Origin: Halichondria panicea
Taxonomy: Eukaryota > Porifera > Demospongiae > Suberitida > Halichondriidae
Assembly: GCF_963675165.1 (NCBI RefSeq)
Contig: NC_087393.1
Span: 2,547,502 to 2,611,501 of the forward strand
Reading direction: 5' to 3'
Length of the DNA stretch: 64,000 nucleotides
In this document: piece by piece, positions 9,801-20,402 of the stretch
How positions within the stretch are numbered: position 1 is the stretch's first letter
Layout of the letters: every line of letters starts with the position of its first letter
Position numbers and translations under genes: made by a program
The notes under the pieces: generated by a model
What the model saw: the letters and a program-made list of their open reading frames with translations, nothing else
Database searches by the model: none
Told to the model about the DNA's origin: nothing

Positions 9801-12637
9801 CAAATCTGTTCTTAGTGGAGAGCAGGTACGTTAGCGTCGTACCAAGCCTCAGATCATCAGCCAACAGTTCTGTATTTCTATTATTATATGTATAGACTGT
9901 ATTCAAGCAAACCTAAATTCTCTTAAAATTGACGGCCCATAAATTCTCTTAAAATTGACGGCCCAATTTACTTTGTTGACTCATGTGGCTAGTAAGAAAT
10001 AAATATACAAGTATAGGAGCTATAGGTGCATGTACTGCTAAGATACATGGGCTAATTTGTTACCACAATTCACACAGTTATGTATAATACAGCTGGTATG
10101 GATCATATAATTGGATTTTATGTTTTGTATTCAAATGAAATGCACCACTTTTGCAAGACATAATTAATATGATTGTACATGTCGGAGGCTTTCCAGCTTG
10201 CATGTTGTAATACAGTGCTTGCTTCCACACACAGAGTATGCCGAACGAGGACACAGTAGCTGATATGTATGAGCATGCAGTCCAAGTGAGTTTATCTGCC
10301 TATAAATTTATATACCGGTACTTTACTATGGATGAATTTTGATTTAAATTTGTTGTGTCTGCTGCATCTATAATTACAGAGTTTAGAGGAGGCTGGTTTA
10401 CGGAGATACGAAGTTTCAAACTTTGCTAAAGAAGTGAGCTTTTTTGCGCTGTTATTCAATCGACTAGTTTATAATTATGTTGAAACTGGCTTTAGGGATT
10501 TGAAAGTCGTCATAATATGTCGTATTGGACAGGTTGTGACTACATTGGAATTGGTCCCGGTACGTATGTTACTTATATTGCACAGTTTTCTCATTTGTGT
10601 TTGCCCCTATATTTTTCCAGGTGCACATTCAAGGTGAGCTATGTAGTGCGATGTAAAATATAATTATAGGTGCATGGTTCTACAATGGATATTAAGTATA
10701 ATTAGAGCACGTTCAAATGAATGACACTACTTCAAGAATAGCCTCTTTGAAAATTGAATAACGTCTCACTCTGCATGTAGGTATGTTACTGCACAGTAAA
10801 AATAGGAGGACTCACTTTTGTATACATTGCATGCATGGTATTTGGCCTTCATCGTAATAATATTATTATCAAGTTAATCTCTTACATACGTAGGTACTTC
10901 GAAAAAGCTTCCGATTCTTACAGTCACTATATTCATACTGTGAATGCGTTGGAGCCAAAATCATGGGCTGCAAGAGTAAGTTCCATTAACCAGCCTAGCC
11001 CATTCCGCCAGTTATGACCGTATAGAATACATATAGGATATATACACGTATCTTACCTTTTTGCTACAATGATACATTTACTATAAATCAACAACGGTAT
11101 AGGTCTATTCCGTTGGGCTGTGTGGAATGCATCTATTAAACATGTGCAGGTTCTTGATGTAGGAGATGGTGTGTTGTTGAGGAAGCACCTAACTAATAAT
11201 CGACGGTGAATATAATATATATGTGAACCTATAAGTATTACCACAAAATGTTTCACCTTCTATCAGGCTGGAAGAAGTGATAGCAACATGTTTGCGAACT
11301 ACAGAGGGTCTGAGCAATGAGGTATAATTATGCACACACACAGTAAAATTGTAAGAGTGATTTTTCTAAAAAAAAGTAAAGAGAATTTAGCTCTAAAAAC
11401 AAGTGGACTAGGCCACGCAGCCACTATCACTAAACAAATAAATGCTATACAATAAGGAATAGCCCTTACTATGAAGTCGTGGGAGGTCAAGTCTTGTGGT
11501 GTGTCTAAAAGTGTACTAAAGCAGTTTGAAGGACGATACTGCAAAAGTTCATGAACAGTACAGCTTATCCATAGCATGAAGCCATTCTATGTAGCACTTA
11601 AATTAGATACATAATAACCAAGTCAAGCAATATCCTTTGCTGTTTTGACTTCATAGCAGGGAAAGAGAAAAGTTGACATAGAGTAATTCAGCAACAAACA
11701 GAGTAAAGACAACGGACTTAGAGCTTGTCAGTGGTATAAATTACTTCTCTAGAATACCTCCCAGCCCGAGTGATCGCTAGTGAGCTAGAAACAGTTAAAA
11801 TACAACACAGAACAATCAACTACGAAAATATTCGCGAGCGCGAAATATAACGCTGAGTGTTTCAACCTTTTACACAGGGAGGCCTGGTCGTTTTGCAATC
11901 CCTTCCTTTTCTATCTCATGACTCCTGGTAATGCGTGATTCACCAAATATACCCCTTATAACGGTACACCCTAGATAGCCCTGGTACAAATTAACAGTGC
12001 ATAATTATTTCAATTTTTGTTTATTCTATTTCGGTGGGCACCATCTGCATGCATGTATGTCTAGAATAAAACTTCATGGAGATGCATGATGACTGTATGC
12101 ATATGCCAGATGTGTAATTGTTTCTTTGACCCACAAAACATTGTATAGATATGGAGTCAGTTCTCAGCCGAACCGTTACAACTGAAAATAAAGAATATGA
12201 ACGATGATAAATTGACTACTCTTCTACAAGCAAAGTTTCTAAATCTTGATTCAAGGTATATATTTATATTGACTTGTATCTCCCGCCGAGTTGTTGTGTA
12301 TAGCTACGTTTTTAGGACTACAATTATACAGTTATTATAGTGTCTGTATTACAAATAGTAGGTGTGTGGTGCCTCAGATTATTTTAATGTGATACTAGTC
12401 TGAAGGCATTGTGATCAGTCTCTAGGGTAGCACCAGGGTTCGGCTAGGGGGGAGGGTGGACTGTGAGATGCATTACAATTAACATACGTAGTTACTTACT
12501 TTATATCTTGAATTATGGATTCTATGTATGTGTTTGCTGTTTGCAGTGGTCTCAGGACTACGAGCACAGGGCTTATTGTACTGGACACATTACTTCCAGA
12601 CATTGTGTCAGCTCTGGGAAACAAACGTACGACATAG
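3861..12637 (+). CDS. RSAD1: RSAD1/HemW-like radical SAM protein, mitochondrial, 17 exons
   Basis: Exons: 3861-4019, 6164-6222, 6406-6509, 7636-7768, 7914-7959, 8028-8089, 8165-8270, 9733-9825, 10235-10285, 10380-10433, 10496-10559, 10621-10633, 10894-10975, 11150-11205, 11267-11321, 12149-12255, 12547-12637. They total 1335 nt (444 residues plus TAG), close to human RSAD1. The protein belongs to the HemN/HemW radical SAM family, thought to act as a haem-binding chaperone rather than a coproporphyrinogen oxidase. The first exon is Arg/Ser-rich, as expected of a mitochondrial presequence, and ends LYVH. Exon 2 continues WPYCAQLCTYCNFNKY, giving the CxxxCxxC iron-sulphur motif at about residues 57-64. 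Later motifs are FGGGTPSL (glycine-rich SAM loop), EVCLEANP, RLSLGIQSLDD, YQLTVEKGTPL, YEVSNFAK, and GIGPGAHS across the 13-bp exon 12. The C-terminal HemN_C-like part ends near GLRTTSTGLIVLDTLLPDIV. The donor of exon 6 (GTGGAC) is weak. The start was taken as the ATG giving a plausible presequence; an in-frame ATG lies upstream at 3747. Confidence 0.9.
4163..4561. repeat. Direct duplication of about 180 bp (two copies)
   Basis: Block 4163-4352 is repeated at 4386-4561. Both begin TACGAATCTTTA and contain GCAGTTGAACCCTGACATTG and GGGGAGAGACTGTCTGAGCA, ending near GTAAACCGCAA. The second copy has small deletions. It lies in RSAD1 intron 1. Confidence 0.7.
4721..4955. repeat. Second direct duplication in RSAD1 intron 1
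   Basis: Blocks at 4721-4857 and 4858-4955 share GCTGACTATGCTAGCTTTGT, GGCAGATCAAAGGAAACACT and ATCTAGATACTGGCATAGTA. Related pieces (for example GATCTTAGAGGTCAAA with nearby CCAATATCTAGATACTGG) recur at about 18640-18790 and 19990-20110, so this is a dispersed repeat family. Confidence 0.55.
5160..5245. repeat. Hairpin with 23-bp stem
   Basis: The left arm CATGGGATATATTGGCTCAG plus TAG and its reverse complement at 5223-5245 enclose a GC-richer loop of about 40 bp. A left-arm relative (GGGATATATTGGCTAAGTAG) occurs at about 19838. It is likely a small foldback element. Confidence 0.6.
5726..5926. mobile_element. Palindromic MITE with CCGTATAGCG ends, copy A
   Basis: The element begins TACCGTATAGCGTGTAATTT and ends with the reverse complement (AATTACCCGCTATACGGTA). 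Inner sub-palindromes are built from TTCGTGG/CCACGAA and AAAATATT. The TA at each edge fits a TA target duplication. A second full copy is at 19008-19219, and a partial or diverged relative at 24932-25097. It lies in RSAD1 intron 1. Confidence 0.75.
6587..6757. repeat. Probable diverged member of the CAGAGGAGGT element family
   Basis: The left end CAGAGGAGGTATATACGCC and right end GGCGTACCTTCTCTG are imperfect inverted repeats, resembling the better-preserved copies at 20403, 20531, 45272, 57745 and 60711. No convincing 9-bp flanking duplication was found. It lies in RSAD1 intron 3. Confidence 0.4.
8520..8591 (+). tRNA. tRNA-iMet(CAT) unit 1, probable pseudogene
   Basis: The unit keeps the D arm, anticodon arm with CAT and the T arm (GATGG ATCGAAA CCATC). 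Its acceptor ends no longer pair: the seven bases before TGGCGC are TAAACTG, and those after CCATC are CCATGCA. It is the first of seven same-strand units in RSAD1 intron 7. Confidence 0.6.
8683..8754 (+). tRNA. tRNA-iMet-CAT: Initiator tRNA-Met (CAT), unit 2
   Basis: A 72-nt gene running from AGCAGAGTGG to CCTCTGCTA. It has the eukaryotic initiator hallmarks: A1:U72 pair, three G:C pairs at the base of the anticodon stem (GGG CCCATAA CCC), ATCGAAA in the T loop instead of TTC, and no intron. All stems pair (AGCAGAG/CTCTGCT). It appears identical to the vertebrate consensus as I remember it. A pol III terminator run TTTTT follows within about 15 bases. Confidence 0.95.
8831..8902 (+). tRNA. 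tRNA-iMet-CAT: Initiator tRNA-Met (CAT), unit 3
   Basis: Sequence-identical to unit 2 across its 72 nt, with all stems intact and TTTTT downstream. The spacer before it (about 76 bp) is shared with other units and contains CGCCCTGTGTATTAGGCAG. Confidence 0.95.
8978..9049 (+). tRNA. tRNA-iMet-CAT: Initiator tRNA-Met (CAT), unit 4, with compensated D stem
   Basis: A full 72-nt unit with intact acceptor, anticodon and T arms. It differs from units 2 and 3 at two positions in the D stem (GCGC to GTGC, and GCGT to GCAT). The changes convert a C:G pair to U:A, so pairing is kept. Pol III T-run follows. Confidence 0.9.
9125..9170 (+). pseudogene. Truncated tRNA-iMet, unit 5
   Basis: Only the 5' two thirds remain, from AGCAGGG to CCCAGAGG. 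The sequence breaks off before the T arm and runs into TTTTTATTAA. The anticodon CAT is retained, with a C to T change at the first anticodon-loop position. Confidence 0.85.
9251..9326 (+). tRNA. tRNA-iMet (CAT), unit 6, with 4-bp insertion
   Basis: Same body as unit 2, but GCGTGC has become GCGTACGTGC, adding four bases between the D stem and anticodon stem. The acceptor has a G:U wobble (AGCAGGG/CTCTGCT). The insertion should distort the tRNA core, so this is probably non-functional. Confidence 0.7.
9413..9484 (+). tRNA. tRNA-iMet-CAT: Initiator tRNA-Met (CAT), unit 7
   Basis: A 72-nt unit with D, anticodon and T arms identical to unit 2. The 3' acceptor strand reads CCCTGCT, giving an A-C mismatch at the sixth pair. 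A short TTTT run follows about 10 bases downstream. Possibly functional. Confidence 0.8.
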
Positions 12638-14152
12638 TCAGTTCCCAAATAATACAGTTTATTACAATAATTATACTGTTAGACTATTATCTTCTTATTG
12701 ACTACCTTAATGTCTAATATAGACGGGTAGTAATTTTAGCGTTTTCAGATCTGTTTTTAGGGTACTAATTTTGGCGGATTTGTAGCAAATTCATTACCAC
12801 AATAATATATTATTAGTCAAAAGATGTACAAGTATGAGTTGGAAAGTTTGGAGTCAGATACAGATGAAAAAATGGCTAGCTTGCTTACCCTAGTGACTAC
12901 ATATGCAAGGATCTTCAGCAGTGGACTGAGACATACCGTATAGCTGGTAATTTTGTACTATACAGTATAGATAGTTTATTATGCCTCGGTGCGCATGCAC
13001 AAGCGAGGTATACGGTAGTGTGTTTGTGTGTCTGTGTGTCTGTGTGTGTGTGTAGACTGTTTCAGCTGCTCAAGGATCAATGAAGTGCAAGTAAGAGTTT
13101 CTATAGGCTTCTAGTCATGTTTTCTTGGCTTGGTATTTGTGGATTTGCAAAATCCTTATGCCTAGTTTTGCTTACTTGGAATGCCATTGCAGCCTTTTCA
13201 AAAGAGTCCGTAGCAAAACTTGTTCACCGAGTGTTGCTACTCTATTTAGTAATTAGCTCTGTACTAGAACGCTAGCTATTGGTAGCTCCAAGAGTGAGAA
13301 GAGAGCTGCAAGGCTCTGCTGACTTGCAGCCATTAATTTTAGACTCGAACTTTTGGCATCGATCGTTATAACAACAATCATCATCGATCATTACCCACTC
13401 TTTGAGTTTCCCTGTGATTCTGGATTCTGCATGCAGCAAAATCAAAAATGTTCATCATGATAATTATAATCAATGTGTGTATAAAAGCTAACTATTAGTA
13501 GCTTTATGTTATGTAGCTTTGGCACCTCCACCGAGGCATCAGCACCCGCGGTGCTTTCATTGATGCATTTTTCATACCCATTGTAAAGAAGCGCTTACCC
13601 TCATCAAAATTCAGGACGCAGTGGCAGATCCATGCAGTACTTTCAAATGAAACCCCCTTTCCAATGTCCTGGATCCGCCACTGGGACGGGAAAGTAAATT
13701 CTAAGTTGGGATTGGCCTAATAGGAGAGAAATGATTCATGCACGCATCACTACTAGGTGATACTCCATCAGTTGCTCTTTGTATGATTATAGACTATATT
13801 TTGTTGAGCTCATACGGCGAATCACTGGCAGGCAGCGTGCCACGTTCAAGATTCCACAAGTAAAAGCCCAAAACACACTAAATACTAAATACAGCATACA
13901 CAGTGGAGCGGATGCTCCCCACAAAAGGCACCTGCAGGTCCCTAGTTAATTACAAAGAACATAAGAGATCATGTATACAAAAGAAAGTAATAATTATAGT
14001 AGCAAGAAACAATGCACATACAATACACATTAAACTACACAAGAAGCTACACAAGAAATATAGGACACGGGTAACTACGTACGTGTCAAAGTCGTTACAA
14101 CTTTTCTAATGCACACTTAACTATTGAATGATACCCAGGGTCGACGGCAGAT
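12638..14152. other. Intergenic stretch between RSAD1 and the beta-helix gene
   Basis: It contains a (TG)n run (about 13017-13053), the second copy of the 5'-end repeat (13120-13570) and a short inverted repeat at 13619-13683 (CAGTGGCAGATCC against GGATCCGCCACTG) that looks like a small foldback fragment. The last few hundred bases are likely 3' UTR of the minus-strand gene. I see no exon. Confidence 0.5.
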
Positions 14153-17100
14153 CTAGTTTGCAATGAGTGGCTCTCGATAGTGATGATCATCGTCATCAAC
14201 GTTGTTCGAAGCGAAATTCCTTCTGAGGCGCCTTCGATTTCTCAATTTGTTCACTCTGTAAACAGCATGACCAATTATAATCCCGCCAAACTGCGCGAGT
14301 GCAATAGTACCGGAAGTGTAAGAAACAGCTAGTCTTGTCACAATATCATAACTATCTACGTATAGTAACGTGCATGCCAAAAGCATTAAGTTTAGAAGGA
14401 AAGATTTTTCCAATACTGACAAATACCATTTCTGATACACGTTACTGTAAAAGCCAACGAAGGCTGTGGTCACTGCTATGACTAGTAAGTACATCCTGGG
14501 CAGCACAGCCGAAGTTGTGGCGGAGGTTACAAGAATGACTCCACGAGCGAACAGAAGAGCTCCAATCCAATATTGGTGTTTGTCTTTCAGTGGTCCAGTG
14601 TAGGAATCAAACAATGGTTTCCACCGCTGGATCCATCTCAGTGCCCAAACATTGTTTATTTTCCTAAGTGGTTGTATAAAAAGCAGAGTTAACATAAATG
14701 GAGCCCACAAAAATGTCAGGCAAAACAGAGCAAATACAAAGAGAACGCCATGAAGCAAGCCAACATAGGGAATATTTGCGTCTTCAGTCCATACCACCAT
14801 ATAGCCACCAGGATAGTAGAGGTATGTAAATCTGAGTACTTTGATGATAAAGCGCAATATCTTAGAGTATGAGAGAAGGAAGATGGTAGCCAGCACAGGA
14901 ATAGAGTTGTTTCCGAAGAATCTTGAAGCTCTGAACGAGTACTTAGAGGCCAAGATTATCAGTCCAGCAATTATCCAGACATACAATGGAAACAAAAATT
15001 GTAGCCATGTTTTCCAGTAGGCATTCATTCCAACAAAGAAACAAGTTTCGATTCCAAAATCCAGATTTAACCATGCTAAAAACACTCTGACAACACTATA
15101 GTATGCATTTTTATATTCTGGCGGCAGCGTTGTGTGTATATTTGCCCAAACGATGTTGGTGTAAAACAACAGCCCATTAATTGATCCAATTGCCACTGTT
15201 AAATCAAGAAGGTGAATAAATGACACCAACAACAGACCTGCCAAAAGAAAAACTAAAAGTAGAGCTATGTGATTGTTGCTCGAACATTTTTGACACTCAG
15301 AATTTCCAAGCACTATGCTAAAATTGTCCGCACAACTTCCGCAAAGCAAACCTGACCGTCCATTACTACATAGCACATCATGATCACTGAGATTGAATAG
15401 ATAATCACCAGGTTTGCAGTAGCCATACGGGCAGTACTGAGTTAGAACGATGTCATTGCTGTTCATCTTGGTGTAAAAACCTATCCATTGTGTACCAGTA
15501 CGATAAATGGCCGCATTATGATTTTGTATTGTACAGCTAGAAATTTTGTTTTTGCTGAGAAACTCGTTGCACACACACGATGGTGGATATTGCAATTCAT
15601 TGATTGCAAATCCCATCGGGCAATCAAGTAAGGTGAAGTTTTTGTACACTGGTGTAGTGAGTAATGTTGAAGGAATGACTTTAGATTGTTCATATTTCAG
15701 TAGATCATTATTTAGTATGTCATAGTTTCCATAACGACCAGTAGAGGTTAGGTTTACTTTGAGAATAAGTGTTCCATTTGTGGCGTTATACGAGTGCAGT
15801 GAGTACGTCAGATCATTGCATTTCTCAAAATTAACTGCCTGGACGGACTGCCCTACCCCTAGATCCACGCTAGTGGGCTCCCCGGACACACTATCGAGGA
15901 TACTCGCATAAACTGTGGAGGTTAGCGTACCGAATTCGTCCCCCACAACCGTTGCAGACACATTAAACTTCTCTCCTGGATACAGTTCTTGACTAGAGAC
16001 TAGAATATAGCTAATATTAGCACAAGCTGAATCATCATTTGTAGTACACAAGCAAACACGTTTAGGGTCGGAAGAAATCAGAGATGACTCGAGGGTATTG
16101 TTAAATTGAAAAAAATCCTTGAAGACATCGACTGACTTTGCAGGGGAACTGGCACTGCTTGATACTGTGCAATCATCATGTAGAGCTGCTCCATAGATGG
16201 CATTTCCACCTCTCCCAGCTGTGTTGTTTGTAAATTCCAGAGTAATATTTAATGAATACGTTTTGTCAGACATCAAAGGTATCTGGTAAAAGCATTTTGA
16301 TGACTGCAAGCTGTAAGGATTCTTCACCACATATATGGCTCCACCAACATCTGTAGCATGATTGTTCTCAAATATCAAGTGTGTATTGTTATTAAGAACC
16401 AACTGTGAGTCAAACAGAGATATTCCTGCTCCTTGAAATCCGTTGTTGTTAACTAAATAATTTCTTTCATTGATGATTAGATTGCTATGCATTACAGTGA
16501 TTGGTGTACCAATATTGTGTTCAAATGTGCAATTTTCAATAACAGCATTCACAGAACCTATTAACTGGAGAATAGTGTGACCTGAGCTTAACAACTCGTT
16601 CTGAAGAAATAAAATTCTTGAAAACACGACTATAGGAGCGTTTGCCATGTCGGAAATGGATGTTGCATCAATTTTTACAACAGAACTCCCAAAGGTATTA
16701 TTCAAAAAACTGCAATTGTCGACGGTAATAAATTTTCCAATTTTATTTTTCTGTGTAGAATTAGCTTCATTTAATAAAACGTTTAGTACAGTCCCACCAT
16801 TTCTCACAAACAAACAATTTTGAATTAGCAAAGCAAAGGCCATAGAATCGAATGATGGGATGTTTAGATAAAGTGCAGTATCTGAAATATCATAGAAGAT
16901 AGTATCATTAAAAGATATGTTGAAAGTGTTATTTGTAATTGCTTCAACATTTCCTTCAATCGATAACAGAAAATACACGCCATATGAAGACCTCAAAATT
17001 TGTGACTGTGAGAAATTAGCATTTAGTATTATTCCGGAAGTTTGGTCACTAACAATTTTCACTCCTGCTTTAGAAGTACTGGAAATGTTTGATCTCACAA

Positions 17101-18187
17101 TGCTTAACGTAGCAAGGCAATTTTTTGAGCAAAGGTCCAAGTGAATACCATCTTTTGTTTCACTGGCTATTTTAGAAGATTCAAGCTTTGTTACAATTTC
17201 ACTCTCATCAGAAAGTGACAGCGAAATACCACCGATCAACGAACTCTGACAAAATGAAATGTTGACAAAACCACCATTTAGGGTATAAACAGAAATTCCA
17301 GTGTTACGGCTATTAACTTTTGTGTTTTTGATTTCAACATTCACATCACAATTCATATTTGTGATTGCAACACCGTATAATGTTTGATCCACTACACACT
17401 CGATGACACTAACAATTGAAGGACTGCCGGTAAAAGACAAGTAAATTGCTTGACTAAATCCAGCAGCAAGACTGGACGTTATGTTGCTTTGCGTCACTGC
17501 TACTTTCCAGGGTTTTCCATTGCTGACAATGTCAATTGAGAAGATTGTTAAAACATTGAGCGCAAACATTGAGCAATTTGTAACGGTCATATCACCTGGT
17601 GTAAAATCATTACTGTTGTATTGCTGCGTAACGTTCAAAATGCTCTCATTGAAGTTTGAGTCAGCAATCGCAATGTTAAGCACATTTTCAATACTTAGCT
17701 GCAAAGCAAACACATCTATTTGCATTTGCTCGTAAAATTGAACCATTGAGATACTGATTTTAGGAAGATATCGATCCTCATTTGAACTCAAGACAGTAAA
17801 AAAAACATGACTCAGTTGTAATTTAGTCATGTTATGGAGCAGAATGCCTCTTTGGGGTCCAATTTTGATTGTGGCATCAGCACTTGAAGAAGCAAAGTGT
17901 ACATAGTCCCGATCTTTCAACACAAAATCATGTGCCGTCAAGTTGTGGGTACCACCCAAAAATAGCAAAGTAATGTTAGTATAAGACTCGAAGTATGTTT
18001 CTGAGTTCAAAGCGTAATCATTCAGTGTGTAGCACTGAGAATTATTTGGACAGTCAGGATTCGAGGGCATTGGTGTGACATAGAATTTGTTATCAGATAG
18101 CACACCATGTGTACTGCCACAGAGCAGATAAATGACGAACAAGAATGCGCTACATCTATCCTGTATATACACAGAAATTAACAACAT
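14153..18187 (-). CDS. Pmp-like beta-helix, cysteine-rich, multi-TM receptor-like protein (paralog A)
   Basis: A single uninterrupted 1344-residue frame. Order: N-terminal hydrophobic signal (about 1-30); a long Asn/Ser/Ile-rich region (about 40-640) of short beta-strand repeats typical of a right-handed parallel beta-helix, with many N-glycosylation sequons; a polymorphic-outer-membrane-protein-type motif (FENNHATDVGGAIYV, FxxN followed by GGA-I-Y); a beta-sandwich-like stretch after DPKRVCLC; a cysteine-rich juxtamembrane module (LLCGSC-CQKC); then about 8-10 membrane segments (about 950-1310) with DLTVAIGSINGL, LNLDFGIETCFF, LLSYSKIL, LLFIQPLRKI and EKSFLLNLML; and a short basic/acidic tail with RRRLRRN. 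The topology is that of a plasma-membrane protein with a large extracellular domain. Proteins of this architecture are common and unnamed in sponge and cnidarian gene sets; ligand and signalling are unknown. Paralog B lies at 32200-35679. Confidence 0.85.
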   Translation of the reverse strand: MLLISVYIQDRCSAFLFVIYLLCGSTHGVLSDNKFYVTPMPSNPDCPNNSQCYTLNDYALNSETYFESYTNITLLFLGGTHNLTAHDFVLKDRDYVHFASSSADATIKIGPQRGILLHNMTKLQLSHVFFTVLSSNEDRYLPKISISMVQFYEQMQIDVFALQLSIENVLNIAIADSNFNESILNVTQQYNSNDFTPGDMTVTNCSMFALNVLTIFSIDIVSNGKPWKVAVTQSNITSSLAAGFSQAIYLSFTGSPSIVSVIECVVDQTLYGVAITNMNCDVNVEIKNTKVNSRNTGISVYTLNGGFVNISFCQSSLIGGISLSLSDESEIVTKLESSKIASETKDGIHLDLCSKNCLATLSIVRSNISSTSKAGVKIVSDQTSGIILNANFSQSQILRSSYGVYFLLSIEGNVEAITNNTFNISFNDTIFYDISDTALYLNIPSFDSMAFALLIQNCLFVRNGGTVLNVLLNEANSTQKNKIGKFITVDNCSFLNNTFGSSVVKIDATSISDMANAPIVVFSRILFLQNELLSSGHTILQLIGSVNAVIENCTFEHNIGTPITVMHSNLIINERNYLVNNNGFQGAGISLFDSQLVLNNNTHLIFENNHATDVGGAIYVVKNPYSLQSSKCFYQIPLMSDKTYSLNITLEFTNNTAGRGGNAIYGAALHDDCTVSSSASSPAKSVDVFKDFFQFNNTLESSLISSDPKRVCLCTTNDDSACANISYILVSSQELYPGEKFNVSATVVGDEFGTLTSTVYASILDSVSGEPTSVDLGVGQSVQAVNFEKCNDLTYSLHSYNATNGTLILKVNLTSTGRYGNYDILNNDLLKYEQSKVIPSTLLTTPVYKNFTLLDCPMGFAINELQYPPSCVCNEFLSKNKISSCTIQNHNAAIYRTGTQWIGFYTKMNSNDIVLTQYCPYGYCKPGDYLFNLSDHDVLCSNGRSGLLCGSCADNFSIVLGNSECQKCSSNNHIALLLVFLLAGLLLVSFIHLLDLTVAIGSINGLLFYTNIVWANIHTTLPPEYKNAYYSVVRVFLAWLNLDFGIETCFFVGMNAYWKTWLQFLFPLYVWIIAGLIILASKYSFRASRFFGNNSIPVLATIFLLSYSKILRFIIKVLRFTYLYYPGGYMVVWTEDANIPYVGLLHGVLFVFALFCLTFLWAPFMLTLLFIQPLRKINNVWALRWIQRWKPLFDSYTGPLKDKHQYWIGALLFARGVILVTSATTSAVLPRMYLLVIAVTTAFVGFYSNVYQKWYLSVLEKSFLLNLMLLACTLLYVDSYDIVTRLAVSYTSGTIALAQFGGIIIGHAVYRVNKLRNRRRLRRNFASNNVDDDDHHYREPLIAN

Positions 18188-19323
18188 TAAACATGTTGCA
18201 TAATAAAATTAATAGATGCGATAAAATTGTATGCGATAAAACACCTGAACTTTACTGTATATATATACCATATGTATCTTGCTTCTGTCTTTTAAATAGT
18301 GTCTTGTTCTAGAACTCTGTGTCCATTGTGATTGTTATCTAGTGTGATACATCTACCAGAGACAAAAGTTAGGCCCTAAGACCCACCCCCAAGTTTTCAG
18401 TATTTGCAAGACAAGACGGAATGCATAGATCTACCACAAGTATCTTATCATAAGGACAACATCACAACATTTTTTTTTAATGATATTCATAATGATGATA
18501 CCCAAAAACTCTCGACCAGATTGTAGTGAGGGTGATTTTTTTCTGGATTTCCAAAGCTCATAAGACAGACCAATTTAACCTGTTCTAGAAGACTATATGG
18601 AATGTATTGACTTCGCAACTTTGGAATAATTATTGTGACAGCTTTGCCAATATCTGGAGTTTTCCAATAATTTATGGCAGATAAATTATTGGCACACTGT
18701 TTACTGTTCTCTTTGATCTTAGAGGTCAAATGCAAACCACTTAGGTCCATGATGTGTATGAACATCAAAGGAAAACCACGATACAAATCCATACTAACAA
18801 TTAAGCAGGGTTCCTACCTATAGCCTCGATTCCAGGCCGCTCTCTATTTTACCCACGATGAAGCGACCTTGTCTACCTTTACCTGCAGTGCAAGTAGCAA
18901 CTATGAAAATAAGATCCACTAAATATTGCTCAACCACGAATAAATATCCCCCCCCCGAAAATCTCCCAGTATACGGTATAGCAGGGCAAACTCCAACAGT
19001 CGAAAAGTACCGTATAGCGTGTAATTTTCGTGGGGCAAAATATTCGTAGTTTTCGTGGTTGGAGGTCTGACCACGAATATTTTACCCACGAATGAAGCGA
19101 CCTTGCCTACCTTTACCCGCAGTACAAACTCCAAACCACGAAAATATTACCCACGAAATGTCTCAATATTGCTGAACCCACGAATATTTTGTCCCCCGAA
19201 AATTACCCGCTATACGGTATACAATTTCATTGAATTATAAGTTCGTACAGCCTGCCACACTCTTATCAGTTATGCATGACCGTTACCAGGAGTGTACTCC
19301 TGCTGATTAGGATATAAATCTTG
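18188..19323. other. Upstream flank of paralog A and repeat debris
   Basis: The first 200 bp upstream of the start hold GCGATAAAA direct repeats and a TATATATATA stretch that could serve as a promoter. Beyond it lie a dispersed repeat (18640-18790, related to 4745 and 20000), one end of a TAGCCTCGATTCCAGGCC element (18823), partial CCGTATAGCG-type sequence (18838-18976) and a full copy (19008-19219). No gene is supported. Confidence 0.5.
19008..19219. mobile_element. Palindromic MITE with CCGTATAGCG ends, copy B
   Basis: Very close to copy A (5726-5926), with the same termini (TACCGTATAGCG and CGCTATACGGTA) and inner TTCGTGG/CCACGAA arms. TA edges fit a TA target site. Confidence 0.75.
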
Positions 19324-20209
19324 CTACAATGCACTATTAACAACGGTATAGCCATGGGGCTGTGTGGAATGCATCTATTAAACATGTGCAGGTTCTTGAT
19401 GTAGGAGATGGTGTGTTGTTGAGGAAGCACCTAACTAATAATCGACGATGAATCCAAAGTGAACCTATAAGTATTACCACGAAATCGTTCACCTTCATCA
19501 GGCCGGAAAAAGTGATAGCAATATGTTTGCGTTACAGAGGGTCTGAGCAATGACATAATTCCGCACAATGAATTGTGACACTATAGATTGTATATAGACC
19601 GGCATAATTATTTGAGAGTTCGACTACTGACTGTGTTGTACGGGATAATCTACTAACGTACAGCAGGTAATTTCGTTGGTGCAAATGTTCGTATGAACTG
19701 CCCAATTAATTCGTACATGCAGCTCATGATAATGACGTTAAACCTATTGCGGTAGAATAATTCAATTTTCATAATGCTGTACAATAATAAATATGCCCGC
19801 TATATGGTTGTGACACAGCCACGAGTGCCATATATATGGGATATATTGGCTAAGTAGTACGCAGCTCCCCCCCCCCCCCAGGGCAAACATCACTACTGAT
19901 TCAATATCTACAATGGGTGCACAGTGAAGCTGATTTGTTCAATTTTTTTGGCGTCATGTAATCTGATTGAGTCACTATACAGAGCACAAAAACCTCTATG
20001 CCAATATCCAACGCTATGCCAATATCTAGATACTGGAGTCTGCAGTGCCATATGTCACACTGTTACTGCATGTTCCCTTTGATCTTAGAGGTCAAAATGC
20101 AACACATTTTACCACATAATAATTATGATGTGTATTTTGTACATAAAAGGAAAACCACAAATCTCATACCCACTAACAAGGCCGGGTATCTGCCAAGGCC
20201 AAGGGTCTT

Positions 20210-20350
20210 AATTAAAATCTGCTCCCGAGGACATTTTAATTGCATTCCGATCGTCTAATTTTCCTTTAGTACCTTGTAAATTCACTGTGGTTGGAGGTGA
20301 AAAAGTAGATGATCGGAATGCACTTAAAATGTCCTCCGGAGGTAGATTTT
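20210..20350. repeat. Foldback repeat related to the element at 45272
   Basis: Inverted arms TCCCGAGGACATTTTAATTG and AAAATGTCCTCCGGAGG surround TTCACTGTGGTTGGAGGTGA, which also occurs inside 45272-45466. It is probably the core of the same element without well-preserved termini. Confidence 0.5.
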
Positions 20351-20402
20351 AATTTTTGAGCCTGACTCTATCCCTGGGTATCTGCAGCATATACCCTAGA
20401 GT

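Noticed and set aside
18487-18792. 101-codon minus-strand frame
   Set aside because: It overlaps a dispersed repeat also seen at 4745 and 20000 and shows no recognisable domain.
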